64,000 nucleotides of DNA, taken from assembly GCA_026169535.1 (NCBI GenBank), contig JAPFCU010000078.1, positions 124,001-188,000 on the forward strand. Direction: 5' to 3'. This document shows positions 38,223 to 47,109 of this stretch, piece by piece; position 1 is the first letter of the stretch, and every line of letters begins with the position of its first letter. The notes beneath the pieces are model-generated. The model searched no databases. It was not told the origin of the DNA and saw only the letters and a program-made list of their open reading frames with translations. Position numbers and translations under genes: made by a program. This DNA comes from Blautia sp. GTDB lineage: Bacteria; Bacillota; Clostridia; Lachnospirales; Lachnospiraceae.

Positions 38223-38982
38223 GATCGTTCAGCTCCTTCCAGATCTGATTAAAATAAGATTTAAAATCGGGTGCATTTCTTGAGGAAAGAGGCGTTCTGT
38301 TTTTAACAGACAGTTCAATGGGAATGATACCGGCAATCGTGGCAGGGCGTTTTGTCAGGATGAGTACCCTGTCTGCCATACTGATGGCCTCAGAGATGTC
38401 GTGGGTTACCAGAATCGCAGGCTTATTTTCTTTTTTTAATATCCTGCCGATATCATCACTGACATTCAGTCGTGTTTGGTAATCCAGCGCAGAGAAAGGC
38501 TCATCCAGAAGCAAAAGCTCCGGCTTCAGCGCCAGAGTGCGGATCAGAGCGGCTCGCTGCCGCATTCCGCCGGAAAGCTGCGAAGGACGGGCAGAACGGA
38601 ATTTGTCCAAACCATAAGTGCGGAGCATCTGCTCAATGGAGGAAAACTTTTCCGGTGACAGCTGATGCCGTATTTCCAGACCAAGAAGAATATTTTTGTA
38701 AATGGTACGCCATTCCAGGAGATGATCCTTTTGCAGCATATAGCCTATGCGTGGATCTCCACGGGAAACCTGTGTGCCGTTCATGAGAACGGACCCTTTT
38801 TCCGGCTTCAGAAGTCCGCAGATCACATTGAGAAGTGTGGATTTTCCGCAGCCGGACGGACCGACAATAGCCAGGAATTCACCTGGCATCAGATTAAAGG
38901 ATATATGTGAAAGGGCAGGAGTCTCCCCGGAAGGCGTATGATAGGAAAGAGAAAGATCTCTTACTTCCAGAAGCGGTTTCAT
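38215..38982 (-). CDS. NitT/TauT-type ABC transporter ATP-binding protein
   Basis: The 255-residue ATPase has Walker A GPSGCGKSTLL, the signature LSGGMRQRAALIRTL, Walker B LLLDEPFSALD and the switch VTHDISEA. ATG 38982 has GGAGGTATATCC ahead; the in-frame start at 39009 would place nine residues over that site. It is the first gene of a two-gene unit with the permease. An inverted repeat lies 28 bases upstream of the start. Confidence 0.88.
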   Translation of the reverse strand: MKPLLEVRDLSLSYHTPSGETPALSHISFNLMPGEFLAIVGPSGCGKSTLLNVICGLLKPEKGSVLMNGTQVSRGDPRIGYMLQKDHLLEWRTIYKNILLGLEIRHQLSPEKFSSIEQMLRTYGLDKFRSARPSQLSGGMRQRAALIRTLALKPELLLLDEPFSALDYQTRLNVSDDIGRILKKENKPAILVTHDISEAISMADRVLILTKRPATIAGIIPIELSVKNRTPLSSRNAPDFKSYFNQIWKELNDHA

Positions 38983-39009
38983 GGATATACCTCCCTGTAA
39001 ATAATTCAA

Positions 39010-39042
39010 AGTATTTTCCAGGAGTATGTTTTGGAAAATACT
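39010..39042 (-). promoter_or_regulatory. Perfect inverted repeat upstream of the NitT/TauT ABC genes
   Basis: AGTATTTTCC (39010-39019) and GGAAAATACT (39033-39042) form a perfect 10-bp inverted repeat with a 13-base centre, in the leader region of the ABC unit. No T-run follows on the minus strand, so a repressor operator is more likely than a terminator. Confidence 0.45.
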
Positions 39043-39090
39043 ATATGTTATGATATGCCAGAGAGCAGTTTTGTGTACGGCAGATAAAAG

Positions 39091-39135
39091 AAAAATGTAT
39101 CTTTATCCATGAAAAAGGAAAAAGATACATTTTTT
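39091..39135 (-). terminator. Terminator after the ABC exporter gene
   Basis: AAAAATGTATCTTT (39091-39104) is perfectly complementary to AAAGATACATTTTT (39121-39134). On the minus strand the hairpin ends in TTTTTCTTTT, just after the exporter stop codon. Confidence 0.85.
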
Positions 39136-39140
39136 GAAAT

Positions 39141-40895
39141 TTACTTTAATTTTCCATAATACATATCGCTGAAAATCCCCGCTTTATTTATCAGATCCGG
39201 ATATTTTCCGGTTTGTACCACCATGCCATGGTCCATAACAATAATATTATCACAGTTTTTCAGAGTGGTAAGTCTGTGGGCAATGGATATGATTGTCATG
39301 TTGTTTTCGTTCTTCAGCTGTTCAATTTCATTTTGTATAAAACGTTCAGAGGTGTTGTCAAGAGCGGAGGTTGCTTCATCTAAAATCAGAATTTCCGGTT
39401 TTCTTAAAAAAATACGGGCAATAGCGATTCGCTGTTTTTGGCCTCCGGACAGATTACCTCCGCCCTCGCTGACCTTTGTATGGATGCCTTCCGGCAGGCT
39501 GGTGATAAAATCATATAGATTTGACTTTACAAGTGCATCGGTTACTTCTTCTTCAGATGGCTGCTGTTCCAGACCATAACAAATATTTTCCAGAACAGTT
39601 CCGGCAATCAAAAACGGGTTCTGAGGAACAAGGGCTATAATCTGTGACAAATCTTTTCTTGATAAAGACAGAAGGTTCTTGTGATTGATAAAAATAGAAC
39701 CGCTGTATTTTTCTAACTTGCATAGTGCTTTTATCAATGAGGATTTTCCACAGCCGCTTGGTCCGGCGATTCCCCAGAATGCGCCTTTTTTAATACACAG
39801 ATCCATGTTTTCTATAATATTTTTTTTATCACCATAAGAAAAAGTCAGGTTATGAATATCTATAATATAAGGGCTGTCTTTTTTCTGTGCCGGTATATCT
39901 GGGATTTCAGTATAGGAGAAATCATGGGGGATATCTGCCATTTTGAAAAAATCCTCTGCCAGGATCAGACTTTCCGAAAGTTCGTCCAAAATTCTGTGAA
40001 GTTCTTCCAGAGGCTTGATAAGCTGTGAAAAACAAAGGTAGGAGGTAAGAACTGCGCCCACACTGATTCTGCCCTGAGCCGCCAGATATGCAGAGGCGCC
40101 GATCATCAGAACGGTAAAAAATACTTCATTGATAAATTTGAGACAGTCGTATTTAGCCATTTGTAAATGATGTCTCATTTCCTTGCTTCTTAAATATTCT
40201 GATTTATCTGTAAATCTTTTTTCTTCTAAAGAGTTACTGTCTGTGATCCGGATCACTTCGATACCATTGAGCAGTTCAACGACAGCTCCGTCCATATGTG
40301 CTTTTGATTCCAGAAGCTCTATGCGGATCCCTTTTTGCGTATGGATCTGTCTGAACACAATTGTGATTCCGATGGGGACTACCAGGAGCATCAGGGCAGC
40401 AAGGTTTGCCGGAAGGGTAGTAAAAATTACAACAATAGATGCAATACTGTTAAAAATAGCCGGGGCAAAGTCCATAAAAACAAGTTTTTCCAGCTTTACT
40501 GTACCTTCCAGACACCGGTTTAGCCTGCCATGGATATTTCCTGTCATATTTTCTTTAAAGTATGACAGCGGTGCTTTCAGCAGGGAAGAAATTACAAGTC
40601 CTCTGGCTTTTTTCTCTGTTTTTGTGGAAATATCCTCAACCAGGATCCTTCTTAAGATCTTGATGATCTCATTTACGATATTTATGATCAAAATAAAAAA
40701 AAGAATGGGAAAAATCGCATAGAAATTAATTTCAGTCTGAGAAAGGATATCGTCTGTCAGCCAGCCGATTGCTTTGGGCGTGAGCTGCGTTAAAACAGAA
40801 GAAAGAATCATGATCAGCATAATAAAAAGAAAAGTTACTTTCTGTTTCCAGTCCAGCAGACTACGTAAATTATTTAGAATCTGTTTTGATTTCAT
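39141..40895 (-). CDS. ABC exporter, fused membrane and ATP-binding domains
   Basis: A 584-residue half-transporter. Residues 1-310 form a six-helix ABC_membrane domain, and 345-580 the nucleotide-binding domain with Walker A GPSGCGKSSL, signature LSGGQKQRIAIARIF, Walker B ILILDEATSALD and switch IAHRLTTL. It would act as a homodimer or with a partner not found here. ATG 40895 follows AGAGGTGATTTTCCAT at good spacing; the in-frame GTG at 40907 lies within that ribosome site. The substrate (lipid, peptide or drug) is not evident. It stands alone. Confidence 0.88.
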   Translation of the reverse strand: MKSKQILNNLRSLLDWKQKVTFLFIMLIMILSSVLTQLTPKAIGWLTDDILSQTEINFYAIFPILFFILIINIVNEIIKILRRILVEDISTKTEKKARGLVISSLLKAPLSYFKENMTGNIHGRLNRCLEGTVKLEKLVFMDFAPAIFNSIASIVVIFTTLPANLAALMLLVVPIGITIVFRQIHTQKGIRIELLESKAHMDGAVVELLNGIEVIRITDSNSLEEKRFTDKSEYLRSKEMRHHLQMAKYDCLKFINEVFFTVLMIGASAYLAAQGRISVGAVLTSYLCFSQLIKPLEELHRILDELSESLILAEDFFKMADIPHDFSYTEIPDIPAQKKDSPYIIDIHNLTFSYGDKKNIIENMDLCIKKGAFWGIAGPSGCGKSSLIKALCKLEKYSGSIFINHKNLLSLSRKDLSQIIALVPQNPFLIAGTVLENICYGLEQQPSEEEVTDALVKSNLYDFITSLPEGIHTKVSEGGGNLSGGQKQRIAIARIFLRKPEILILDEATSALDNTSERFIQNEIEQLKNENNMTIISIAHRLTTLKNCDNIIVMDHGMVVQTGKYPDLINKAGIFSDMYYGKLK

Positions 40896-41120
40896 ATGGA
40901 AAATCACCTCTGTTTATATAGTTATTATAGGATATGAGCTAATTATATCTGCCAGAAAAAGGAATGTCGAGAAATTTGTTGGATATTTGATAAAAACAGG
41001 AAAGATTTGGGGAGAAAAGACCGTATGAAAACAGCTGCCTATGTTGACGCTGCTGATAAAAAGGGATAAAATATGACCCGTGAGTACATGGAGAATATCA
41101 GATAAGGAGTAAAAATCCGT

Positions 41121-41762
41121 ATGAATAACAGAAATTATCAGAAAGAGCTGGACAAACTGCTTGCAGAGCTTGAAGCAGAAGGAAGAACGCCAAGGCTGTT
41201 TCTTCACAGCTGCTGTGCACCATGCTCCAGCTATGTGTTGGAATACCTGTCCAGGTATTTTGAGATCACTGTATTTTTTTATAATCCAAATATTTCACCG
41301 GCAGAAGAGTATGAAAAGCGTGTGGAGGAGATCCGCAGGATGATCGGTGAAATGAAATTTGTACATCCGGTAAAGCTGATAGAAGGAGAGTATGATCCGC
41401 AGGTGTTTTTCTGCATGGCAAAGGGTATGGAGGATATTCCGGAAGGAGGAGAAAGGTGCTTCGGATGTTATCGGCTTCGTATGGAAGAAGCTGCCCGCCT
41501 TGCAAAGGAGGGAAATTATGACTACTTTACTACAACGCTGTCTATCAGTCCTCTGAAAAATGCACAGAAGATTAACGAGATTGGTGAGGAACTGTCAAAG
41601 ATTTACAAGGTGCCTCATCTTCCTTCGGATTTTAAGAAGAAAAACGGATACAAGCGTTCCATTGAACTGTCCGGAAAATATGGGCTTTATCGACAGGATT
41701 ACTGCGGCTGTGTGTTTTCTAAACGGGAGAGAGAAGAAAATAAAATGCAGAAAAATGAATAA
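41121..41762 (+). CDS. queH: Epoxyqueuosine reductase QueH
   Basis: The 213-residue enzyme belongs to the QueH (DUF208) family, the cobalamin-free reductase for the last step of queuosine synthesis. It shows LHSCCAPCSSYVLEYL, RCFGCYRLRMEEAA and the C-terminal YRQDYCGCVFSKRERE, whose Cys residues bind a [4Fe-4S] cluster and a nearby metal. Together with tgt at 11333 it supports a queuosine pathway in this organism. A GATAAGGAGTAAA site precedes the ATG. Confidence 0.93.
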   Translation: MNNRNYQKELDKLLAELEAEGRTPRLFLHSCCAPCSSYVLEYLSRYFEITVFFYNPNISPAEEYEKRVEEIRRMIGEMKFVHPVKLIEGEYDPQVFFCMAKGMEDIPEGGERCFGCYRLRMEEAARLAKEGNYDYFTTTLSISPLKNAQKINEIGEELSKIYKVPHLPSDFKKKNGYKRSIELSGKYGLYRQDYCGCVFSKREREENKMQKNE

Positions 41763-41820
41763 ATATAATATAAAATGTATAAATATACGAGAAAAACTGC
41801 ATAAAAAGCATATTTTCTCT

Positions 41821-41848
41821 TTGATTTTATAAAAAAGTGTGCTATACT
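41821..41848 (+). promoter_or_regulatory. Promoter of argH
   Basis: TTGATT (41821-41826) and TATACT (41843-41848) with a 16-base spacer lie about 45 bases before argH. Confidence 0.6.
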
Positions 41849-41893
41849 GGGAACACTTAGTTTAATATTATACAGAAACGAGGAGTAATGATT

Positions 41894-43273
41894 ATGGCAC
41901 AGTTATGGGGAGGACGTTTCACCAAGGAAACGGACAAGCTGGTTTATAATTTTAATGCGTCTATTTCCTTTGATCAGAAATTTTATGAGCAGGATATCCG
42001 CGGCAGCAAAGCCCATGTAAAAATGCTGGCAAAGCAGGGAATTCTTACAGAAGCAGAAAGAGACCGGATCCTGGAAGGTCTGGAGGGGATTCTTTCAGAT
42101 GTAAGATCCGGGAAACTTGAAATCACATCCGAGTACGAGGATATTCACAGCTTTGTGGAAGCAAATCTGATTGACCGTATCGGGGATCCGGGGAAAAAAC
42201 TTCATACAGGAAGAAGCCGTAACGATCAGGTGGCTCTGGATATGAAGCTTTATACAAGAGATGAGATCGATGCCATCGATCAGGAGTTGAAGGAACTTCT
42301 TATAGCTCTTCAGAAGATTATGGAGGAAAATATCCATACCTACATGCCTGGATTTACTCATCTTCAGAAGGCGCAGCCGGTTACCCTGGCTCATCATGTG
42401 GGCGCTTATTTTGAGATGTTCCGCAGAGACAGAAGCCGCATGGCAGATATCCGAAAAAGAATGAACACCTGTCCTCTGGGAGCAGGAGCTCTGGCAGGAA
42501 CCACCTATCCTCTTGACAGGGACTATACAGCAGAGCTTCTGGGCTTTGACCAGCCTACCAGAAACAGTATGGATTCTGTATCAGACAGAGATTATGTAAT
42601 TGAGCTTCTTTCTGCCCTGTCTACGGTGATGATGCATCTCAGCCGTTTTTCCGAGGAGATTATTCTGTGGAATTCCAATGAGTATCGTTTTGTAGAGATC
42701 GATGATGCTTACAGTACAGGAAGCAGTATCATGCCCCAGAAGAAGAACCCTGACATTGCGGAGCTTCTTCGTGGAAAGACCGGGCGTGTGTACGGGGCTC
42801 TGATGTCTATTCTTACAACCATGAAAGGAATTCCGCTGGCATACAACAAAGATATGCAGGAGGACAAGGAACTGACCTTTGATGCTATTGACACGGTAAA
42901 AGGCTGCCTGGCATTGTTTACCGGCATGGTATCTACCATGGAGTTCCGTAAGGATGTTATGGAAGCAAGTGCAAAGAACGGCTTTACCAATGCAACAGAC
43001 GCAGCAGATTATCTGGTAAATCACGGTGTTCCTTTCCGTGATGCCCATGGCATTGTGGGACGTCTGGTACTGACCTGTATTGACAGAGGGATTTCCCTGG
43101 ATGAACTGCCCCTGGAAACTTACAAAGAGATCAGTCCTGTTTTTCAGGAAGACATTTATGAGGCCATCAGCATGAAGACCTGTGTGGAAAAACGCTGTAC
43201 TTATGGAGCACCGGGAGCAGAGGTTATGGAAAAAGTTATCTCTGCCAACAGGGAATATCTTGAGAATAATTGA
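41894..43273 (+). CDS. argH: Argininosuccinate lyase
   Basis: The 459-residue enzyme splits argininosuccinate into arginine and fumarate, the last step of arginine synthesis. It opens AQLWGGRFTKETD, has the HTGRSRNDQVALDMKLY segment, and the fumarase-superfamily signature GSSIMPQKKNPD with the catalytic Ser loop. ATG 41894 is eight bases after GAGGAG; an in-frame ATG at 41888 is too close to it. argG is not in the window, so the gene is not in an arginine operon here. Confidence 0.95.
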   Translation: MAQLWGGRFTKETDKLVYNFNASISFDQKFYEQDIRGSKAHVKMLAKQGILTEAERDRILEGLEGILSDVRSGKLEITSEYEDIHSFVEANLIDRIGDPGKKLHTGRSRNDQVALDMKLYTRDEIDAIDQELKELLIALQKIMEENIHTYMPGFTHLQKAQPVTLAHHVGAYFEMFRRDRSRMADIRKRMNTCPLGAGALAGTTYPLDRDYTAELLGFDQPTRNSMDSVSDRDYVIELLSALSTVMMHLSRFSEEIILWNSNEYRFVEIDDAYSTGSSIMPQKKNPDIAELLRGKTGRVYGALMSILTTMKGIPLAYNKDMQEDKELTFDAIDTVKGCLALFTGMVSTMEFRKDVMEASAKNGFTNATDAADYLVNHGVPFRDAHGIVGRLVLTCIDRGISLDELPLETYKEISPVFQEDIYEAISMKTCVEKRCTYGAPGAEVMEKVISANREYLENN

Positions 43274-43293
43274 AAAAGAAAATAAAAAAATAC

Positions 43294-43322
43294 TTGCATT
43301 TTTCCATAAAGTGGTATAGTAT
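43294..43322 (+). promoter_or_regulatory. Promoter of asd
   Basis: TTGCAT (43294-43299) and TAGTAT (43317-43322) have a 17-base spacer, upstream of the AGTGAGGAGAGG ribosome site. Confidence 0.6.
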
Positions 43323-43378
43323 GTACAAGAAAGACAAATGTATGCAATACAAAGACATGAAGTGAGGAGAGGTTTATT

Positions 43379-44464
43379 ATGAGTGAGAAACTGAGAGTCG
43401 GTATTTTAGGAGCTACCGGAATGGTAGGACAGAGATTTATTTCTCTTCTGGAAAATCATCCATGGTTTGAGGTAGTGACACTTGCAGCAAGTGCCAGAAG
43501 CGCAGGAAAAACTTACGAAGAGGCAGTAGGCGCAAGATGGAAAATGGATACTCCGATGCCGGAAGCAGTAAAAAATATTGTGGTAATGAATGTAAATGAG
43601 GTAGAGAAGGTTGCGGCAACCGTTGACTTTGTTTTCTCTGCTGTAGATATGTCCAAGGACGAGATCAAGGCTATTGAAGAAGAGTACGCAAAAACAGAAA
43701 CTCCGGTTGTTTCCAACAACAGCGCGCACCGCTGGACACCGGACGTTCCGATGGTAGTGCCGGAAATTAACCCGGAGCACTTTGACGTGATCGAATTCCA
43801 GAAGAAACGTCTGGGAACAACAAGAGGTTTCATTGCAGTAAAACCGAACTGCTCCATCCAGAGCTATGCTCCGGTGCTGACTGCATGGAAAGAATTCGAG
43901 CCGTATGAAGTAGTGGCTACTACATATCAGGCAATTTCCGGAGCCGGCAAGACCTTTAAAGAGTGGCCGGAAATGGAACATAATATCATTCCGTACATCG
44001 GCGGTGAGGAAGAAAAGAGTGAGAAAGAGCCGCTGAGACTGTGGGGCAAGATTGAGGATGGAGTGATCGTTCCTGCACAGGAACCGGTGATTACCTGTCA
44101 GTGTATCCGTGTACCGGTACTGAACGGTCATACAGCAGCTGTTTTTGTAAAATTCCGTAAGAAACCAACCAAAGAGCAGCTGATCGAAGCGCTCAAAAAC
44201 TTCAGAGGTGTTCCGCAGGAACTTGAGCTTCCGAGCGCACCGAAGCAGTTTATCCAGTATCTGGAGGAGGACAACCGTCCTCAGGTAACCGAGGATGTAA
44301 ACTACGAACACGGCATGGGCGTTTCTATTGGACGTCTCCGTGAGGATACTGTATACGATTATAAATTTGTGGGACTGTCCCACAATACCGTAAGAGGCGC
44401 TGCCGGCGGAGCTGTTCTCTGTGCAGAGACTCTGAAAGCAAAAGGATTCATTGCAAAGAAATAA
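43379..44464 (+). CDS. asd: Aspartate-semialdehyde dehydrogenase (archaeal/fungal-type)
   Basis: This 361-residue enzyme reduces aspartyl phosphate to the semialdehyde for lysine, threonine and methionine. It has the NADP site VGILGATGMVGQRF, SNNSAHRWTPDVPMVVPEIN and the catalytic Cys in AVKPNCSIQSYAPVL. The QAISGAGK loop and IPYIGGEEEKSEKE place it in the archaeal/fungal-like subfamily that many Lachnospiraceae use in place of the classical bacterial type. Single gene, own promoter and terminator. Confidence 0.95.
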   Translation: MSEKLRVGILGATGMVGQRFISLLENHPWFEVVTLAASARSAGKTYEEAVGARWKMDTPMPEAVKNIVVMNVNEVEKVAATVDFVFSAVDMSKDEIKAIEEEYAKTETPVVSNNSAHRWTPDVPMVVPEINPEHFDVIEFQKKRLGTTRGFIAVKPNCSIQSYAPVLTAWKEFEPYEVVATTYQAISGAGKTFKEWPEMEHNIIPYIGGEEEKSEKEPLRLWGKIEDGVIVPAQEPVITCQCIRVPVLNGHTAAVFVKFRKKPTKEQLIEALKNFRGVPQELELPSAPKQFIQYLEEDNRPQVTEDVNYEHGMGVSIGRLREDTVYDYKFVGLSHNTVRGAAGGAVLCAETLKAKGFIAKK

Positions 44465-44473
44465 AGAAGTAAG

Positions 44474-44517
44474 AGAGCCTGACCCTTGCACAAGACAGGG
44501 AGTCAGGCTCTGTTTTT
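44474..44517 (+). terminator. Terminator after asd
   Basis: AGAGCCTGAC (44474-44483) pairs with GTCAGGCTCT (44502-44511), followed by GTTTTT. Confidence 0.85.
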
Positions 44518-44611
44518 ATGTCCGTGATAAGTAAAAATGGTATTCGGAATGAATATCTGAGGATATTGTCTGTTTGATGGGCTGAGATAACTGTGTAGAT
44601 GAGAAATATAC

Positions 44612-45652
44612 TTAACAGCTCATTTGTGTCATCAACTCTTTGAACTCTGTGCAGTCACGCATAAAGGCAAATTCCTCCCTGCTGTTTAGTTCCTCACAAA
44701 AAGAAACGACTACTTTACTGGAAAGCGCTGTCATATCTGCACCTTCTGCATTTCGGTATAGTATGGAATCCTGCGGAGTCCATTCTTTTTTCATTGCAGG
44801 CAGCATTTTTGAGAGAAGCGATAAACTTTTGTTTTTGTCTTTTCTTTCTATTGCAAGTTGTAAATGGGCATTATATCGTTGCCATTTCGGGAAAGAAAAC
44901 TGGCGGGTAACAGCTTCGTACACATCTGCCAAAAAGTCTGCGTCAGTATTGCGGTTTTCATGTAACGCTACTTCAAGCATATTTATTAAAGCTGTTTGTA
45001 TTTCTGTAACGCCGTTTAATATTCTGTGTTCCCATAGTTTTTCGGCGTCAGTGTATTTTTTCTGTTGTTGGTAAAGAATTGCAAGTTGTTCTTCTCTGTC
45101 TATTGTGGAGAATGGCAGTGTATGGATCAGGTCTTCTGCTTTTGAATATTCACCCCGGTTTCTTGAATAGGAAATCAGCATGCTGATTGCGGTATCTCTG
45201 ATTTCAGGTACTTCATTGACGGAGAGTCTCTTATAGAAGTATTCAAGGGTTTCCCGATATTGCTCTGGCTCTGGTACGCTGTAAAGGAATAATGCACCCT
45301 CTAAATATAGTGTGACAGAATATATCAGATTATCACAGGTAGGATATTCATGAATTTTGTTGACTGCCATTTGAAAAGCTTCTTTATAGCTTTTTTCCTG
45401 AACAGTCCGATCAAGTTCGTTGACAAAATTTTCAATTTCTATATCTGTTAAATCTTCCTTGAATGACATAAGCGTATTCATATCAATTTTTAACAGACGG
45501 GCAAGAGCCGGTAAAAGGGTTATATCTGGATATGTGTTTCCTTTTTCCCATTTATTTACTGCAGGGGTGGATACGCCCAGAAATTCTGCAATTTGTTCTT
45601 GTGTTAATGCTAATTCTTTTCGTCTCTTATGGATGATTTGATTTATCTTCAT
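44612..45652 (-). CDS. XRE-family regulator with C-terminal TPR-like helical domain
   Basis: Residues 1-62 are an XRE helix-turn-helix (RRKELALTQEQIAEFLGVST, then VNKWEKGNTYPD). The remaining 280 residues are helical and repeat-like, resembling TPR regulators that sense peptides or partners, with no transmembrane segment. The family function in general is transcription control; the target is not evident. It is divergent from the DUF3796 gene at 45875, with about 220 bases between, where its own control site may lie. Confidence 0.85.
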   Translation of the reverse strand: MKINQIIHKRRKELALTQEQIAEFLGVSTPAVNKWEKGNTYPDITLLPALARLLKIDMNTLMSFKEDLTDIEIENFVNELDRTVQEKSYKEAFQMAVNKIHEYPTCDNLIYSVTLYLEGALFLYSVPEPEQYRETLEYFYKRLSVNEVPEIRDTAISMLISYSRNRGEYSKAEDLIHTLPFSTIDREEQLAILYQQQKKYTDAEKLWEHRILNGVTEIQTALINMLEVALHENRNTDADFLADVYEAVTRQFSFPKWQRYNAHLQLAIERKDKNKSLSLLSKMLPAMKKEWTPQDSILYRNAEGADMTALSSKVVVSFCEELNSREEFAFMRDCTEFKELMTQMSC

Positions 45653-45874
45653 ATATCAGCCCTCCTCTATACTTTCATAATAGCAGAGAGGAGGGCACGG
45701 AACAATAGAACAGTAATTAAGATTTTTATTTATGAAATTAACCATAGGTTAAGAAGATATATGTTTCTGCTGTCTGCAGAGCCATAGTAGCAGAATATAT
45801 TGACAAAAATGGTTGCAATATGGTATATTTCGCTTATAATAATAAAAATATATCACATAAGGAGGGCGAGTATT

Positions 45875-46240
45875 ATGACAGTTAGAAAGTTTTTATATGG
45901 TGCAACGGGTTTTCTTTCATTAATAGGTGTTATTGGGGTTCTGGGCAATGAAAAGGGATTTCTGCCTTTCTTTGTATTTGCAGTAAACTTTGAGTACTGG
46001 TTTATGAAACAAGATGAAATGCTGGATGACTATATGAATAAATCAGCATCCCGTGGTTTTTATTGTGGAATGATTGCTACAGCCTGCACTACTTTATACC
46101 TTTTCCTGATAAATAAAAGTTCTGGAAATGAAGCATTTACCAATGGATTAGCTTTGGGATGGGCGATTGCAGTGATTGTTTATTCTATATCAACTGCATA
46201 CTTTGGGATTAAGGAAAAATGGGGAATATGCAATGATTAA
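45875..46240 (+). CDS. DUF3796-type small membrane protein
   Basis: A 121-residue protein with about four hydrophobic segments (FLYGATGFLSLIGVIGVL, a second near 25-40, then 60-80 and 95-115) and the DUF3796-like MKQDEMLDDYMNKSASRGFY. Function unknown. ATG 45875 follows AAGGAGGGCGAG; an in-frame start at 45800 would add 25 residues over the leader. Its 3' end overlaps the small XRE gene by eight bases, a common pairing in Firmicutes, so the two likely act together. Confidence 0.75.
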   Translation: MTVRKFLYGATGFLSLIGVIGVLGNEKGFLPFFVFAVNFEYWFMKQDEMLDDYMNKSASRGFYCGMIATACTTLYLFLINKSSGNEAFTNGLALGWAIAVIVYSISTAYFGIKEKWGICND

Positions 46241-46433
46241 AAATCGTATGAAAGAATTCAGGGCAAGATATAATATGAAGCAGGAAGATTTAGCAAAAGC
46301 AGTTGGTGTTCGACGGGAAACAATTGGTAATCTTGAAAAAGGAAGATACAATCCGTCCCTTGTATTAGCCTGGAATATTGCAAAGACCTTCCATGTAACG
46401 ATTGAAGAAATTTTTACAGTAACAGATGATTGA
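46233..46433 (+). CDS. Small XRE-family (YozG/Cro-like) transcriptional regulator
   Basis: The 66-residue protein is almost entirely a helix-turn-helix (MKEFRARYNMKQEDLAKAVG, RRETIGNLEKGRYNPSL, AWNIAKTFHVTIEEIF). It matches the small stand-alone XRE regulators that sit next to DUF3796-type or similar membrane proteins and probably repress their own unit. ATG 46233 is preferred because it starts the fold; an in-frame start at 46176 adds 19 unrelated residues. Confidence 0.82.
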   Translation: MIKNRMKEFRARYNMKQEDLAKAVGVRRETIGNLEKGRYNPSLVLAWNIAKTFHVTIEEIFTVTDD

Positions 46434-46566
46434 ACTCATAAGTGACACGATCATAGAATTTGAAAAAGGTATAAACAGCAATAACTTTGTCGTAGATAGC
46501 TTAAAAACGAAGGTTGACGATTCTGCAGGTCACCCGTCCCGGCGAAAATTAAGTAAAACTATTTTA

Positions 46567-46611
46567 GAAATAGCCGTTCCTAAACTTTGACGAGAACAGG
46601 ACGGCTATTTC
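46567..46611 (-). terminator. Inverted repeat terminator of the small toxin-like gene
   Basis: GAAATAGCCGT (46567-46577) pairs with ACGGCTATTTC (46601-46611) around a 23-base loop. On the minus strand a T-rich run follows. The right arm overlaps the stop codon of the tiny ORF, as often seen in type I toxin genes. Confidence 0.6.
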
Positions 46612-46688
46612 TTATGTGTAAGATTCAGAATAGCTACAATCAGTAAAGAAGCACTTACGATTAAGCTTAATTCCTCATATATACTTAT
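46605..46688 (-). CDS. Probable holin-like type I toxin peptide, start codon uncertain (ATA in place of ATG)
   Basis: A 27-codon minus-strand ORF reading xSIYEELSLIVSASLLI, then VAILNLTHKK and stop TAG at 46607-46605. One hydrophobic helix with a charged tail and the SxYEELSL start is the pattern of the putative holin-like toxin family (TxpA/BsrG-related). A nearly full anti-Shine-Dalgarno match AAGGTGGTGA (46703-46694) lies five bases before codon ATA at 46688, exactly where ATG would be expected. Two GTG codons (46700, 46697) are in frame but overlap the ribosome site. It may be a disabled toxin or use a rare start. A promoter and a terminator fit this unit. Confidence 0.5.
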   Translation of the reverse strand: MSIYEELSLIVSASLLIVAILNLTHKK

Positions 46689-46756
46689 AATAATCACCAC
46701 CTTCCGTAAGGTCTCGGAATGGGTGAGAGCACGTCCCCGGCTCCCCAGGTAAGTAT

Positions 46757-46785
46757 ATTATACTGCCATGATGTATATCTGACAG
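46757..46785 (-). promoter_or_regulatory. Promoter of the small toxin-like gene
   Basis: On the minus strand CTGTCA (46785-46780) and consensus TATAAT (46762-46757) are 17 bases apart, giving a leader of about 60 bases. Confidence 0.55.
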
Positions 46786-46973
46786 GGATTCCATTTATCC
46801 CATAAGTCAGGAAAGATCTTCAACTCTTTGAATCCAAGAGATAAATAAAATTTATTTGTTTTTTCATTTGTACGGGCACAAAAGAAGGACTTTCTAACAG
46901 AATCCTGTACATATTCTTCTCGTGATTCGGGAAGATCAAATATTATGGCGTTTTTGCAATTATTTGTATACAT
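46758..46973 (-). pseudogene. Remnant of a GNAT acetyltransferase (C-terminal part only)
   Basis: Seventy-one codons read as the end of a GNAT-fold acetyltransferase: SFFCARTNEKTNKFYLSLGFKELKIFPDLWD and a short closing strand. Full members have about 150 residues, so the N-terminal half with the acetyl-CoA loop is missing. No ribosome site precedes the first ATG at 46973. The stretch 46434-47109 around it holds this relic, the toxin-like unit and otherwise no gene I can support. Confidence 0.6.
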
Positions 46974-47109
46974 GTATGAAAAAAAGATTTATACTAGTAT
47001 AACGAATAACAGAAACTTGGTTTTTATTATACTGGAAAGATAAAAAGTATTTGTGCACAGGAAAATAATCGGACTGCACAGATTTATAAATAAAGGTGAT
47101 GCATTACAA

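Noticed and set aside
46434-46566. Possible antitoxin RNA or transposon remnant beside the small toxin-like gene
   Set aside because: No convincing promoter or transposase fragment could be read; only the toxin-side elements are supported.
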